Part shown: positions 1 through 7,595 of the stretch, in pieces | Position numbering within the stretch: position 1 is the first letter of the stretch | Layout of the letters: each line of letters opens with the position of its first letter | Assembly (NCBI GenBank): GCA_964575225.1 | Contig: CAZNQW010000067.1 | Location: 1-16,817 of the forward strand | Direction of reading: 5' to 3' | Length of the DNA: 16,817 bases | Source: CAZNQW01 sp964575225 | GTDB taxonomy: Bacteria > Chloroflexota > Anaerolineae > JAAYZQ01 | Notes under the pieces: model-generated | The model's database searches: none | The model's input: the letters and a program-made list of their open reading frames with translations, nothing else | What the model was told of the DNA's origin: nothing | Translations under genes and position numbers: made by a program

Positions 1-1
1 C

Positions 2-32
2 CTCGCCCCCTTTCTTCAAGAAAGGGGGCGAG
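2..32 (-). terminator. Perfect 15-bp inverted repeat, possible terminator of the cluster
   Basis: Positions 2-16 and 18-32 are exact reverse complements around a single base, so the transcript could form a very stable stem of about 13-14 bp with a 3-5 nt loop. The outer part of the stem is GC-rich. It lies about 220 nt downstream of the ftsZ stop. No T-run follows it on the plus strand. On the minus strand the bases that would carry the U-tract fall outside the window, so a rho-independent terminator for the operon is plausible but unproven. A dispersed palindromic repeat is the main alternative. Confidence 0.4.
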
Positions 33-128
33 AAGGGATGCGATAGCCCGCTAGGGGCCGGGAACCATGGTTGGGCGGTCAGCTCTCAGGGACGTATGGA
101 CGAGGATTCATCATCGACTCGCCCAAGG

Positions 129-205
129 CCACCATTTTGAGCTGGGGAATTGACCGCAGCTTTGGTGGACATGCAATACCCATTACCTCAGGCTGTCGCC
201 TGAGG
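129..205 (-). other. Hairpin-forming 3' region downstream of ftsZ
   Basis: The stretch between the ftsZ stop and the left edge has no convincing gene. It holds two potential hairpins. One pairs 186-193 with 198-205, an 8-bp perfect stem with a TGTC loop. The other pairs 129-134 with 163-168 and, inside that, 140-144 with 157-161. On the minus strand the first hairpin starts 50 nt after the ftsZ stop but is followed by TAATG, not a U-run, so it is not a classical intrinsic terminator. It could protect the mRNA 3' end or be chance. A 10-bp palindrome (AACCATGGTT, 63-72) lies further left. Confidence 0.3.
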
Positions 206-254
206 CCAACGCGTTTCAGATTCGTTCCGTCAAGCCTCAACCTGACTCGCTATC

Positions 255-1361
255 CTAGTCCCGCCGTCTCAAAAACGCGGGAATGTCCAGGTTTTCGCTG
301 TCGAGCACGCGAGCCGGAAACTCGGACACCGGGACCGCACGTGGCGCCACCTTCCGCTCGGTCACAGGCGTGGAGGCTGCCGAGCGGATGGCTGTCGGTC
401 GCGGCTGTGCCGTGCCATCGAACCCTGTGGCGATCACCGTGATGCGGATCTTGTCCTTCATGCTCTCGTCAATGACTGCGCCAAAGATGATGTTGGCCTC
501 AGGGTGGGCCGTCTTGCGAATGATCTCGGCTGCTTCGTGCACATCGTGCAGGCTCAAATCGGTGCCGCCGCTGACGTTGAAGAGAATGCCCCGCGCGCCG
601 TCGATGGTCACGTCCAGAAGGGCGCTGGCAATAGCCTGCTCCGCAGCGTCCACGGCCTTGTTGTCACCCTCTCCATGGCCAATGGCCATCAGAGCAGCGC
701 CGCCCTCAGCCATGATCGAGCGCACGTCGGCAAAGTCGAGGTTGATCAATCCCGGCACCGTGATCAGCTCTGAAATGCCCTGGATGCCCTGGCGGAGAAC
801 ATCATCGGCCACGCGGAAGGCCTGCTGCATGCTGGCTCGCCGGTCCACGATCTCCAATAAGCGGTCGTTGGGAATGGCAATGAGGGTGTCGACATGTTCT
901 TTCAATCGCTCAATGCCGTCCGCAGATACCTCACGTCGTCGCGTTCCCTCAAAGGTGAAGGGCTTGGTGACAACGCCGATGGTCAGCGCGCCCGTCTCTC
1001 GCGCCACCCGTGCGATGATGGGTGCGGCACCCGTACCGGTACCTCCACCCATCCCGGCGGTGATAAAGACCATATCGGCGCCGCTGATGACCTCGTACAG
1101 GTCGTCGCTCGACTCTTCGGCCGCCTTGCCGCCAATGCTCGGATCTCCGCCCGAGCCCAGTCCCTTGGTCAGCTTTTCGCCAATCCGAATCCGATTGGGT
1201 GCATCGGATAGCATTAGCGCCTGGGCGTCGGTGTTGACGGCGATAAACTCAACGCCCCGCAGGCCCTCTTCGATCATGCGGTTGACGGCGTTGCTGCCAC
1301 CTCCTCCCACACCCAAAACCTTGATTCGTGCGAAATTCTCTGGAATTAACTCTTGCTGCAT
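255..1361 (-). CDS. ftsZ: Cell division GTPase FtsZ
   Basis: FtsZ is the tubulin-like GTPase that polymerises at mid-cell into the Z ring and recruits the divisome. From the ATG at 1361 the product is 368 aa, a normal bacterial length. It shows the N-terminal GVGGGGSNAVNRM nucleotide loop (residues 17-29), the tubulin signature GGGTGTGAAP (105-114) and the T7 synergy loop NLDFADVRSIM (208-218). A short variable linker (about 315-355) leads to the conserved tail LDIPAFLRRR, which binds FtsA and other partners. The chosen start has a GGGAGG Shine-Dalgarno at 1367-1372, 5 nt upstream, and begins just before the conserved core. A second in-frame ATG at 1442, with a stronger AGGAGG, would add 27 residues. 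It is the last gene of the cluster, after ftsA. Confidence 0.97.
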   Translation of the reverse strand: MQQELIPENFARIKVLGVGGGGSNAVNRMIEEGLRGVEFIAVNTDAQALMLSDAPNRIRIGEKLTKGLGSGGDPSIGGKAAEESSDDLYEVISGADMVFITAGMGGGTGTGAAPIIARVARETGALTIGVVTKPFTFEGTRRREVSADGIERLKEHVDTLIAIPNDRLLEIVDRRASMQQAFRVADDVLRQGIQGISELITVPGLINLDFADVRSIMAEGGAALMAIGHGEGDNKAVDAAEQAIASALLDVTIDGARGILFNVSGGTDLSLHDVHEAAEIIRKTAHPEANIIFGAVIDESMKDKIRITVIATGFDGTAQPRPTAIRSAASTPVTERKVAPRAVPVSEFPARVLDSENLDIPAFLRRRD

Positions 1362-1462
1362 GTCCGCCTCCCTTTTTCCCTTTGTGTCTTTGAGTTTTGG
1401 ACTCGAAGCTCCCCAACCTCGAGTGTCCATTCCTGTTTTCATCGGTCCCCTCCTGGTCGGGA
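1362..1462 (-). promoter_or_regulatory. ftsA-ftsZ spacer with two ribosome binding sites and a hairpin
   Basis: This 101-nt gap is the longest between genes in the cluster. It carries two Shine-Dalgarno sequences that serve different in-frame ftsZ starts: AGGAGG at 1449-1454, 6 nt before the ATG at 1442, and GGGAGG at 1367-1372, 5 nt before the ATG at 1361. Between them, 1399-1406 can pair with 1419-1428, giving an 8-bp stem with a 2-nt bulge and a 12-nt loop. I see no convincing -35/-10 pair. The arrangement may tune FtsZ dosage or start choice, which is inference. Confidence 0.4.
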
Positions 1463-2701
1463 TCAGCCGGGTAACAGTGCCCGAACCCAATCCCGAATGC
1501 GTGGCCAGAACGTACCCGTCAACACTTTGTGCGGGGGTTCTGGCTCCTGAGTAGGGGATTGTTGCAATCCCCACAACAACAAGCCTACAGACGTTGCATA
1601 GGCCGGGCTTTCCAATACGTCGGTCAGGCCCTGAAGATCTCTGGGTACGCCCACGCGTACTGGGAGATCGAGTACTTTGTGGGCCAGCTCTTTGAATCCG
1701 GCCAGTTCGGCCGTGCCCCCGCAGAGCACCAGGCCGGCTGCCAGGAGCCCATCGTAGCCCGAACGCTTGATCTCTCGGCGAATGAGGTGCAGAATCTCTT
1801 CTGCGCGGGCTTCGATCACCTCTGCCAGAAGAAGCCGAGAGACCTCTTCGCGGGCTCCATTGCCAAATGAGGTGACCTCGATTACTTCATCGGTGGCCAG
1901 GGTGGTCGGCACGGCGTGGCCAAATTTCACCTTGAGCTCCTCGGCTGTGCTGTAAGGAGTCCTCAATCCCACGGCGACGTCGCGAGTGACGTGTTCGCCT
2001 CCCGTCCCCAGGATCACGCTGTGCCAGATGCTGCCTTCCATAAAGATGCCAATATCGGTAGTGCCTCCACCGATGTCGGCCAGCACCACGCCCATCTCGC
2101 GCTCTGTGTCTTTGAGCACGGCTTCACCAGAGGCCAGGGGCTGCAAGATCAGGTCGTCGATCTGCACGCCGGCGTTCCGGACACATTTGGCCAGGTTACT
2201 GACCGACGTGGATGCGCCGGTGACGATGTGAGCCTCGACTTCCAAGCGGATGCCTTGCATGCCGACAGGATCCCTGACACCTTCTTGGCCATCGACGATA
2301 TACCCCCGCGGGATGGTGTGGATGATCTCTCGGTTGTGGGGAATGGCGATGGCTCGCGCTGCATCCAGCGCCCGCTCGACATCATACTCACTGATACCCC
2401 GTGCCCCCCGGGAGATGCCGACCACCCCCCGGCTGTTGATGGCAGAGATGTGACCACCCCCAATGCCCACGTAGGCATTGGCCACATGATAGCCCGATAT
2501 TCGTTCGGCTTTGCGCACCGATGCGGTGATGGCCTCGGTGGCCTCGGCGACATTGACCACGACCCCTTTGCGCAATCCGCGCGAAGGAGCGTTGCCCACA
2601 CCGATGATGCGGAGTTGGGTGTCTTCGTACACTTCGGCCACCAGGGTGCAGATTTTGGTGGTGCCGACGTCAATGGCGACGAGCGTTCTCGGTTCAGTCA
2701 C
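1463..2701 (-). CDS. ftsA: Cell division protein FtsA (actin-like Z-ring membrane anchor)
   Basis: FtsA is an actin-fold ATPase that tethers FtsZ filaments to the membrane and passes the activation signal to FtsW/FtsI. The 412-aa product has the expected length. It shows phosphate-1 motif AIDVGTTKICTLVAEV (9-24), phosphate-2 motif LADIGGGTTDIGIF (207-220) and adenosine motif LVLCGGTAELAGF (324-336). The SHS2/1C region lies between the first two, with RGVVGISRG at 91-99. The C-terminus FWPRIRDWVRALLPG (398-412) fits the amphipathic membrane-targeting helix. The start is GTG at 2701, with AAAGGA upstream, and it overlaps the end of the small basic protein gene by 8 nt, so the two are probably translationally coupled. 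Confidence 0.96.
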   Translation of the reverse strand: MTEPRTLVAIDVGTTKICTLVAEVYEDTQLRIIGVGNAPSRGLRKGVVVNVAEATEAITASVRKAERISGYHVANAYVGIGGGHISAINSRGVVGISRGARGISEYDVERALDAARAIAIPHNREIIHTIPRGYIVDGQEGVRDPVGMQGIRLEVEAHIVTGASTSVSNLAKCVRNAGVQIDDLILQPLASGEAVLKDTEREMGVVLADIGGGTTDIGIFMEGSIWHSVILGTGGEHVTRDVAVGLRTPYSTAEELKVKFGHAVPTTLATDEVIEVTSFGNGAREEVSRLLLAEVIEARAEEILHLIRREIKRSGYDGLLAAGLVLCGGTAELAGFKELAHKVLDLPVRVGVPRDLQGLTDVLESPAYATSVGLLLWGLQQSPTQEPEPPHKVLTGTFWPRIRDWVRALLPG

Positions 2702-3068
2702 TTCCCATCCTTTGTGGCTTTTTTACCCATCCGATTCGCTGCAAAATCTGCCTTCGGATGTGCGCCAGATTATTAAACATCCGGGCCCCGAATGCCACGA
2801 TTGCAGCGATATATAGCTCAACGCCCAGGCGGTCACCTAACAGGGTCAATCCCCCTGCCAGAATCACATTGGCAAAAAAGCCCGTGAGAAAAATAGAGCT
2901 GTCAAATTCCCGATCCAGTTCGGCCCGAATGGCGCCGAGAATCGAGTCGAGGGCTGCCAGAATGGCCATCGCTGTGTAGCGCGAATATTCGCCCGGCACG
3001 GTGAGCGAAAGCATGGCGCCCAGCGCCAGTCCGACCAGCAAGCCCGCTATCGGCAACCCCCATTTCAT
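2694..3068 (-). CDS. sbp: Small basic protein (Sbp, DUF1290 family) membrane protein
   Basis: This is a 124-aa membrane protein of the DUF1290/small basic protein family, known from dcw clusters of Bacillus and relatives (sbp/ylxX between divIB and ftsA), with no firmly assigned biochemical role. I read three hydrophobic segments: about residues 3-24, about 33-50 with the conserved ALDSILGAIRAELD stretch, and about 60-105 containing FFANVILAGGL, GDRLGVELYIAAIVAFG and MFNNLAHIRR. These match the family pattern well. The ATG at 3068 sits 1 nt after the ftsQ stop and has GGAG about 7 nt upstream. An in-frame start further up (3110) would lie inside ftsQ and is unlikely. The end overlaps the ftsA start. 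Confidence 0.9.
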   Translation of the reverse strand: MKWGLPIAGLLVGLALGAMLSLTVPGEYSRYTAMAILAALDSILGAIRAELDREFDSSIFLTGFFANVILAGGLTLLGDRLGVELYIAAIVAFGARMFNNLAHIRRQILQRIGWVKKPQRMGSD

Positions 3069-3069
3069 A

Positions 3070-4029
3070 CTAATTCTCCAAGTCCACCGCAGGCACGCCT
3101 GGTTCGCCAAATACCGGCAGTTCAGGCCAGCGTACGTCGATAAAGCCGGGATAGATCTCGTGGGCCAGCAAATAGTCGGTCAGGGCCTGGACCGACCGGA
3201 TTTTGAGGGCGAGGCCCTGGCCATCTCCCACATAGACGGGCCACTTGTGGTTGTCCCTTTCCTGGATAAAGTTTAACCCGCGGTCTTGTTGATAATAGAA
3301 CAATCGTACGCCGGGCAGTGCCTGGGCCATCTGTTTGACCCCCTGGACCAGATCCGGCGGATCAATTCGAGCATCTGGTTGCAGTTGGCGGTCGCTCCAA
3401 TCGATCACATAGACGGTATCAGGGTTCTCTGTGTCCCCATGGAAAGGCAGGACGAACCCCTCTTCATCCAGCCACCAGTCTCCCCCAACGCTTATGGTGC
3501 GCCACATAATGATCGGTTCGCGTTCTGTGACCTCGATCAAAACCTGGGCCGGGAGGGATAATCTCACACTCGCCGACTTGACCCCAGGAATCTGGCCGAT
3601 CTTTTGCACAGCCTCTTGTGGATTTACCCACAGGATGTGTTGCTCATTGATGCCGGATGCCTCAAAGATGCGTTCCGCATCGATGTACCGGTTGCCCCGT
3701 ATCTGGGCCCCGTACACGAAAAAGGTAGCGCTGCTGGACACATAGGCCGCTAGTGCCAGGACCGCCAACAGCAGGATCAGGGCAGGAATCCGGGGCGCGA
3801 ACGAGCGCCAGGGAATTCGGCGCCAGAGCGGCTCGGTCCTGTCCATATCTTGCGCTTCGGCCCTCGCCTGTCGTTCGGCCTGGCGCTGTCGCAAGCCAAC
3901 CCGACGCTTGGGGTGGCTCTGGGGCAGCGCCAACACGGACTCGTAGCTGCGGTAACGCGGATTCTTGCGCTTGCGCCGCGCCTTGGCCCGAGAGGGCTGT
4001 TCTTCGCGATCGAACAGACTAATCTGCAC
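3070..4029 (-). CDS. ftsQ: Cell division protein FtsQ/DivIB
   Basis: FtsQ is a bitopic divisome protein linking early and late proteins through FtsL and FtsB-type partners. From the GTG at 4029 it has 319 aa. A long, strongly basic cytoplasmic tail (about 1-77) precedes one membrane helix (about 82-98, IPALILLLAVLALAAYV). A POTRA domain follows (about 103-174), starting FFVYGAQIRGNRYI and including IPGVKSASVRLSLPAQVLIEVTE split over its last strands. Then comes the FtsQ/DivIB domain, beginning near GGDWWLDEEGFVLPF. The GTG is favoured because AAAGGA (4039-4044) lies 9 nt upstream. A TTG at 4038 abuts that site and is too close. The gene overlaps the end of ddl by 11 nt and ends 1 nt before sbp. 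Confidence 0.93.
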   Translation of the reverse strand: MQISLFDREEQPSRAKARRKRKNPRYRSYESVLALPQSHPKRRVGLRQRQAERQARAEAQDMDRTEPLWRRIPWRSFAPRIPALILLLAVLALAAYVSSSATFFVYGAQIRGNRYIDAERIFEASGINEQHILWVNPQEAVQKIGQIPGVKSASVRLSLPAQVLIEVTEREPIIMWRTISVGGDWWLDEEGFVLPFHGDTENPDTVYVIDWSDRQLQPDARIDPPDLVQGVKQMAQALPGVRLFYYQQDRGLNFIQERDNHKWPVYVGDGQGLALKIRSVQALTDYLLAHEIYPGFIDVRWPELPVFGEPGVPAVDLEN

Positions 4030-5164
4030 GAGACACAATCCTTTCGGGTGGTTGATATGACGTAGCCGATCGGCTTCGATCTCGGTGCCTTTCGAGGGCC
4101 AGTTCGATCAAGCGGTCGAGCAGCTCTGCGTACCCGATACCCGTTGCTTCCCACAACTGGGGATACATGCTGATCGGCGTAAAGCCGGGCAAAGTATTGA
4201 CTTCGTTTAGATACACGTTCTCCGTATTACGATCAAGCAAAAAGTCGACGCGAGCCATCCCAGCGCAATCCATGGCCAGGTAGGCTTTGATCGCCATGTT
4301 CTGGATCTGTTGGGCGCTTCCTTCCGGGATGGGGGCCGGGATCAGAAGCTGCGATTCACCGTCCAGGTATTTTGCCGAGTAGTCATAAAACTCGTTGCAC
4401 GGGACGATCTCGCCGGGAACGCTGGCAATGGGCGTATCGTTGCCCAAGACGCTTACCTCTATCTCGCGAGCATCGACAGCGACTTCGACGATCAGTTTTC
4501 GATCGTATCGAGCCGCTTCGTCCAAGGCAGCGACCAGCTCTGCCCGGTTGTGCGCTTTGGAGATGCCGACACTGGATCCCAGGTTGGCCGGTTTCACAAA
4601 GCAATCATAGCCGATTTTGCCCTCGATCTGAGCGATCGTGCCCTCGGCGTCGTGCTCCCACGAGCGACGCTTGACGACTACACATGGCACCACGGGTAAC
4701 CCATGGGCCTGCATGACGTCTTTGAACACCGCCTTGTCCATGCCTACAGCCGAAGCGGTCACCCCGGCTCCGACATAGGGGAGGCCGGCCAGCTCCAATA
4801 ACCCCTGAATGGTGCCGTCTTCCCCATAGGGCCCATGGAGTATGGGAAACGCGACATCGATTGGACTGGCATCCAGAGCGACAAGCCCTTCTGGTTCGTC
4901 CCGCTCTTCGAGGTGGATGATCCCTCGATGGGAGGGCTCGGCCAGCAACGCAGCAGGCCTGCTCGCGGAGATTTCACCAGAAGTCAGCGCCCGCATCGGG
5001 TCGCCAGAAACGATCCAGCGACCCTCCTTGGTGATGCCGATGGGCACGATGTCGTATGTTTCTTTGTCAAGCGCCTGCATCACGCCCCTGGCCGAAAGCA
5101 AAGAGACTTCGTGCTCGCCAGAGCGCCCGCCAAAAATGAGTCCAATTCGCAATTTCCTGTTCAT
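4019..5164 (-). CDS. ddl: D-alanine--D-alanine ligase
   Basis: Ddl is a cytosolic ATP-grasp enzyme joining two D-Ala into the dipeptide that MurF adds to UDP-MurNAc-tripeptide. The 381-aa product is slightly long for the family. Visible motifs are GLIFGGRSGEHEVSLLSA (8-25), LHGPYGEDGTIQGLLEL (109-125), FVKPANLGSSVG (189-200), EFYDYSAKY (258-266), ARVDFLL (304-310) and LNEVNTLPGFTPISMYP (319-335). The Tyr-Lys-Tyr pattern in the omega loop fits D-Ala-D-Ala rather than D-Ala-D-Lac specificity. The ATG at 5164 has only a weak Shine-Dalgarno (GGTAAG), but the stop of a possible 12-codon leader overlaps it. A longer in-frame start at 5245 would reach into murB and lacks family-like sequence. Confidence 0.95.
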   Translation of the reverse strand: MNRKLRIGLIFGGRSGEHEVSLLSARGVMQALDKETYDIVPIGITKEGRWIVSGDPMRALTSGEISASRPAALLAEPSHRGIIHLEERDEPEGLVALDASPIDVAFPILHGPYGEDGTIQGLLELAGLPYVGAGVTASAVGMDKAVFKDVMQAHGLPVVPCVVVKRRSWEHDAEGTIAQIEGKIGYDCFVKPANLGSSVGISKAHNRAELVAALDEAARYDRKLIVEVAVDAREIEVSVLGNDTPIASVPGEIVPCNEFYDYSAKYLDGESQLLIPAPIPEGSAQQIQNMAIKAYLAMDCAGMARVDFLLDRNTENVYLNEVNTLPGFTPISMYPQLWEATGIGYAELLDRLIELALERHRDRSRSATSYQPPERIVSRAD

Positions 5165-5199
5165 CTTACCACAACATCTAGTATTATGCAAGTTTTCAT
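5161..5199 (-). CDS. Possible 12-residue leader peptide overlapping the ddl start
   Basis: In the 62-nt murB-ddl gap a short frame reads MKTCIILDVVVR and stops at a TGA that overlaps the ddl ATG as ATGA, the same junction used by four real gene pairs in this cluster. It has a good Shine-Dalgarno (AAGGA at 5207-5211, 7 nt upstream), better than that of ddl. The repeat CTAGTA/TACTAG (5178-5183 with 5201-5206) could fold around its start codon. The stretch is AT-rich compared with its surroundings. Such an element could deliver ribosomes to ddl by termination-reinitiation or act as a regulatory leader. It has no run of regulatory codons, so an attenuation mechanism is not shown. Chance remains possible. 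Confidence 0.35.
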   Translation of the reverse strand: MKTCIILDVVVR

Positions 5200-5226
5200 C
5201 TACTAGTCCTTGTGTGTATTTTTTGC

Positions 5227-6201
5227 TCAAGCGATTCCTGACCATTCACCCACCAACTCGATCTCGAGTTCCAGGTTCACGCCGAATCGAGTGCGCACCT
5301 CGTCGCGAGCCCTGTTTACCAGAGCCCATACATCCCTCGCCGTCGCATGAGCCTCATTCAGGATAAAATTGGCGTGTTGCACCGAGATCTGCGCCCCGCC
5401 AAGGCGATACCCTTTGAGCCCTGCTGCCTCGATCAGTCGGCCGGCATAGTCGCCCGGTGGATTCTTGAATACGGAGCCGCAGGTGGCGCCAACGGGCTGG
5501 CTCGCCTGCCGCCGGGTTGTGATCTCTGCGGCACGGGCCTTTAGCTGTTGAAGGTCGCCTGTCCTCAGTTCCAATTCTACGTTGAGGACCACCACCTCTC
5601 GATCGGACCCTGATTGTTGCCGAGCGCGTTTGATTGCGCTGGAGCGATACTGATAACCAAACCGATCTACGCCCCATTGGCTTTCGGTTCCGTCCGGTTT
5701 GAGCACGGTGGCGGCGCTGAGCACATCCGCCATATTGCTGCCCCAGGCTCCCGCGTTTCCCACGACCGCTCCGCCCACCGTTCCCGGAATGCCCACGGCC
5801 CATTCCAACCCAGCCCAGCCCCGCTCGATGCACTGGCGCGCCAGCGTAGCCAGGGTTACTCCGCTTTCAGCCCAGACATGCGGTCGCTCGTCGGAGAACG
5901 ACGCCTTTCGCGCTCGGTTGAGAACGACCAGGCCTCGCACACCGGCGTCGCTCACCAGGGTGTTGCAGCCGCCGCCCATCACCCGCCAGGGCACCCCGTG
6001 CTGGCGGGCCAGAGCAATGCTGCTGCGCAGGGCCTCCAGGCTATCGGCCCGAACCAGTAAATCGGCCGGCCCCCCAACTCGCAGGGAGGTGTGGCGGGCC
6101 AGGGGCTCTTGGCTCAGAACCGCTGCCGCACCCAACTCGGCTCGGAGGGCCATCTCCAGTTCGTTCAGTTCGTAAAGAGCGTCGGGGGTGGAGTGATCCA
6201 T
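5227..6201 (-). CDS. murB: UDP-N-acetylenolpyruvoylglucosamine reductase MurB
   Basis: MurB is the FAD- and NADPH-dependent cytosolic reductase that makes UDP-MurNAc. From the ATG at 6201 it has 324 aa. The FAD domain shows HTSLRVGGPADLLV (37-50), MGGGCNTLVSDAGVRGLVV (75-93) and AVGIPGTVGGAVVGNAGAWG (135-154). Then come YQYRSSAIKR (183-192) and the catalytic-serine motif CGSVFKNPPGDYAGRLIEAAG (241-261; Ser243), followed by QHANFILN (275-282). Its length and sequence suggest the shorter type II class rather than the E. coli type. An AGAGG (6209-6213) 7 nt upstream supports 6201. An ATG at 6219 that overlaps the murC stop would add six residues and has a weaker site. Confidence 0.95.
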   Translation of the reverse strand: MDHSTPDALYELNELEMALRAELGAAAVLSQEPLARHTSLRVGGPADLLVRADSLEALRSSIALARQHGVPWRVMGGGCNTLVSDAGVRGLVVLNRARKASFSDERPHVWAESGVTLATLARQCIERGWAGLEWAVGIPGTVGGAVVGNAGAWGSNMADVLSAATVLKPDGTESQWGVDRFGYQYRSSAIKRARQQSGSDREVVVLNVELELRTGDLQQLKARAAEITTRRQASQPVGATCGSVFKNPPGDYAGRLIEAAGLKGYRLGGAQISVQHANFILNEAHATARDVWALVNRARDEVRTRFGVNLELEIELVGEWSGIA

Positions 6202-6211
6202 GACCAAGCCT

Positions 6212-7588
6212 CTACTCATTCAACGCGCTGAGCAGTTGCTCGCCGATGAGATAACCGTTCCCGGCCCCCAATGTGATGACAATGTCGCCCGCCTGGACCT
6301 GGCTCAGAAGAAGGGCGACGGCTTCCGAGAATGATTCGACATAATGCGCATCCCGGTGCCGGGAGCGAGCTACGATGTCGGCCCCGGAGAGCTCGAGATC
6401 GTGGGGCTCTCGGGCTGCATAGATTTCGGTGACGACCACATGATCCGCATCATGAAAGGCGCCTGCGAAACCGTCTAGCAACGTCCGTGTGCGGCTGTAG
6501 GTGTGGGGTTGAAAAACCGCCCAAATCCTTCTGCCGGGATATTTGTGCCTTGCGGCCGCCAGCGTGGCCTCGATCTCGGTGGGGTGGTGGGCATAATCAT
6601 CCACTACCGTGATTTCCCTGGCCTGACCTTTGATCTCAAATCGTCGGGCAGTGCCGCGAAAACGCGTCAAGGCGGCCGAAGCATCGTCGTAGCCAATGTG
6701 CAGCTCATGGCAGGCAGCCAACGCAGCCAGTGCGTTCAGGACATTGTGCCGACCCGGGACTTGGAGGGCGCATGAACCCAATGGCCGTCCCTGATACCAT
6801 ACATCCATCGCCGCTTCACACCCCAATCGAACACCTTCTGCTCGCCAATCCCAACTATTGTCCAGGCCGTAGGTTTCGAGCCGTCCTCCCGCATCCTGAT
6901 GTCGCGCGCCCAACGCGCCAGCTTCTGGATCTTCCCCGCAGACGATGAGCAACCCTCCTGGTTGAATCTGGTGGGCAAAGGTCTCAAAGGCATCCACCAT
7001 CTCTTCCAGAGTGGGGTAGCAATCGGGATGGTCATGCTCCAGGGTTGTAATCACGGCCACGTTGGGTTTGAGTCCCAGGAACGTCCGATCATACTCGTCG
7101 GCCTCAATGACGAAATGAGGCCCGTGGCCCGCCCGGGCATTTGTTCCCAGGTTTTGTAGGACGCCACCCACGATAAAGGTTGGGTCCAGCCCGGCCTGGG
7201 TCAGAATCCAGGCGATCATAGCGCTGGTCGTGGTCTTGCCGTGGGTGCCTGCCACGGCAATGGTGGTTTTGCCGCCGGTGAGATCACCCAACAGCTGCTC
7301 TCGCTTGACCACCGGCAGACCCAACCGATGGGCGGCCACGACCTCAGGATTGTCAGCGGGCACGGCCGAAGAGATCACGATCACGTCGGCGCCCTCTACC
7401 TGCTCGGCTCGGTGCCCGGCAAAGACTGTAATCCCTTCTGATGCCAGTCTGTCGGTCAGGTCCGACGTCTTCTGATCCGAACCCGTCACCTGGTATCCCC
7501 AACCATGCAGCACCCGGGCAATGGCCGAAAGGCCAATGCCACCGATGCCGACCAGATGAAACTGATTCGCCTCTCTCAGAAATCCCAT
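6212..7588 (-). CDS. murC: UDP-N-acetylmuramate--L-alanine ligase MurC
   Basis: MurC is the first Mur ligase, adding L-Ala to UDP-MurNAc with ATP in the cytosol. The 458-aa product has the standard three-domain layout. The N-terminal UDP-binding domain carries HLVGIGGIGLSAIA (11-24). The central ATPase domain has P-loop AGTHGKTTTSAMIAW (113-127), EADEYDRTFL (162-171) and TTLEHDHPDCYPT (181-193). The C-terminal domain has VVDDYAHHPTEIEATL and FQPHTYSRT, and GAGNGYLIG near the end. The early EADEYDR and DYAHHPTE motifs separate MurC from the other Mur ligases here. The ATG at 7588 is 7 nt after the preceding stop, with AGGTG just upstream. Confidence 0.97.
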   Translation of the reverse strand: MGFLREANQFHLVGIGGIGLSAIARVLHGWGYQVTGSDQKTSDLTDRLASEGITVFAGHRAEQVEGADVIVISSAVPADNPEVVAAHRLGLPVVKREQLLGDLTGGKTTIAVAGTHGKTTTSAMIAWILTQAGLDPTFIVGGVLQNLGTNARAGHGPHFVIEADEYDRTFLGLKPNVAVITTLEHDHPDCYPTLEEMVDAFETFAHQIQPGGLLIVCGEDPEAGALGARHQDAGGRLETYGLDNSWDWRAEGVRLGCEAAMDVWYQGRPLGSCALQVPGRHNVLNALAALAACHELHIGYDDASAALTRFRGTARRFEIKGQAREITVVDDYAHHPTEIEATLAAARHKYPGRRIWAVFQPHTYSRTRTLLDGFAGAFHDADHVVVTEIYAAREPHDLELSGADIVARSRHRDAHYVESFSEAVALLLSQVQAGDIVITLGAGNGYLIGEQLLSALNE

Positions 7589-7595
7589 CCTTCAC

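Noticed and set aside
63..72. AACCATGGTT palindrome as an operator
   Set aside because: A single 10-bp palindrome is expected by chance fairly often, and it is not near a promoter.
71..442. Plus-strand open frame of 123 aa overlapping the ftsZ 3' end
   Set aside because: Composition is Arg/Pro/Ser-rich, there is no clear ribosome site, and half of it lies opposite the ftsZ C-terminal coding sequence.
283..1554. Long plus-strand open frame (423 aa) antisense to ftsZ
   Set aside because: It is a GC-driven shadow of ftsZ. The translation is Ser/Arg/Pro-rich with no recognisable domain, and the minus strand carries all FtsZ motifs.
1916..2776. Plus-strand open frame of 286 aa antisense to ftsA
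   Set aside because: The His/Asp/Gly-rich translation is typical of an antisense shadow, and the region is fully explained by ftsA.
5166..5226. Promoter for ddl in the AT-rich murB-ddl gap
   Set aside because: A CATAAT-like -10 can be found, but the hexamer 17 nt upstream barely matches TTGACA, so I do not call a promoter.
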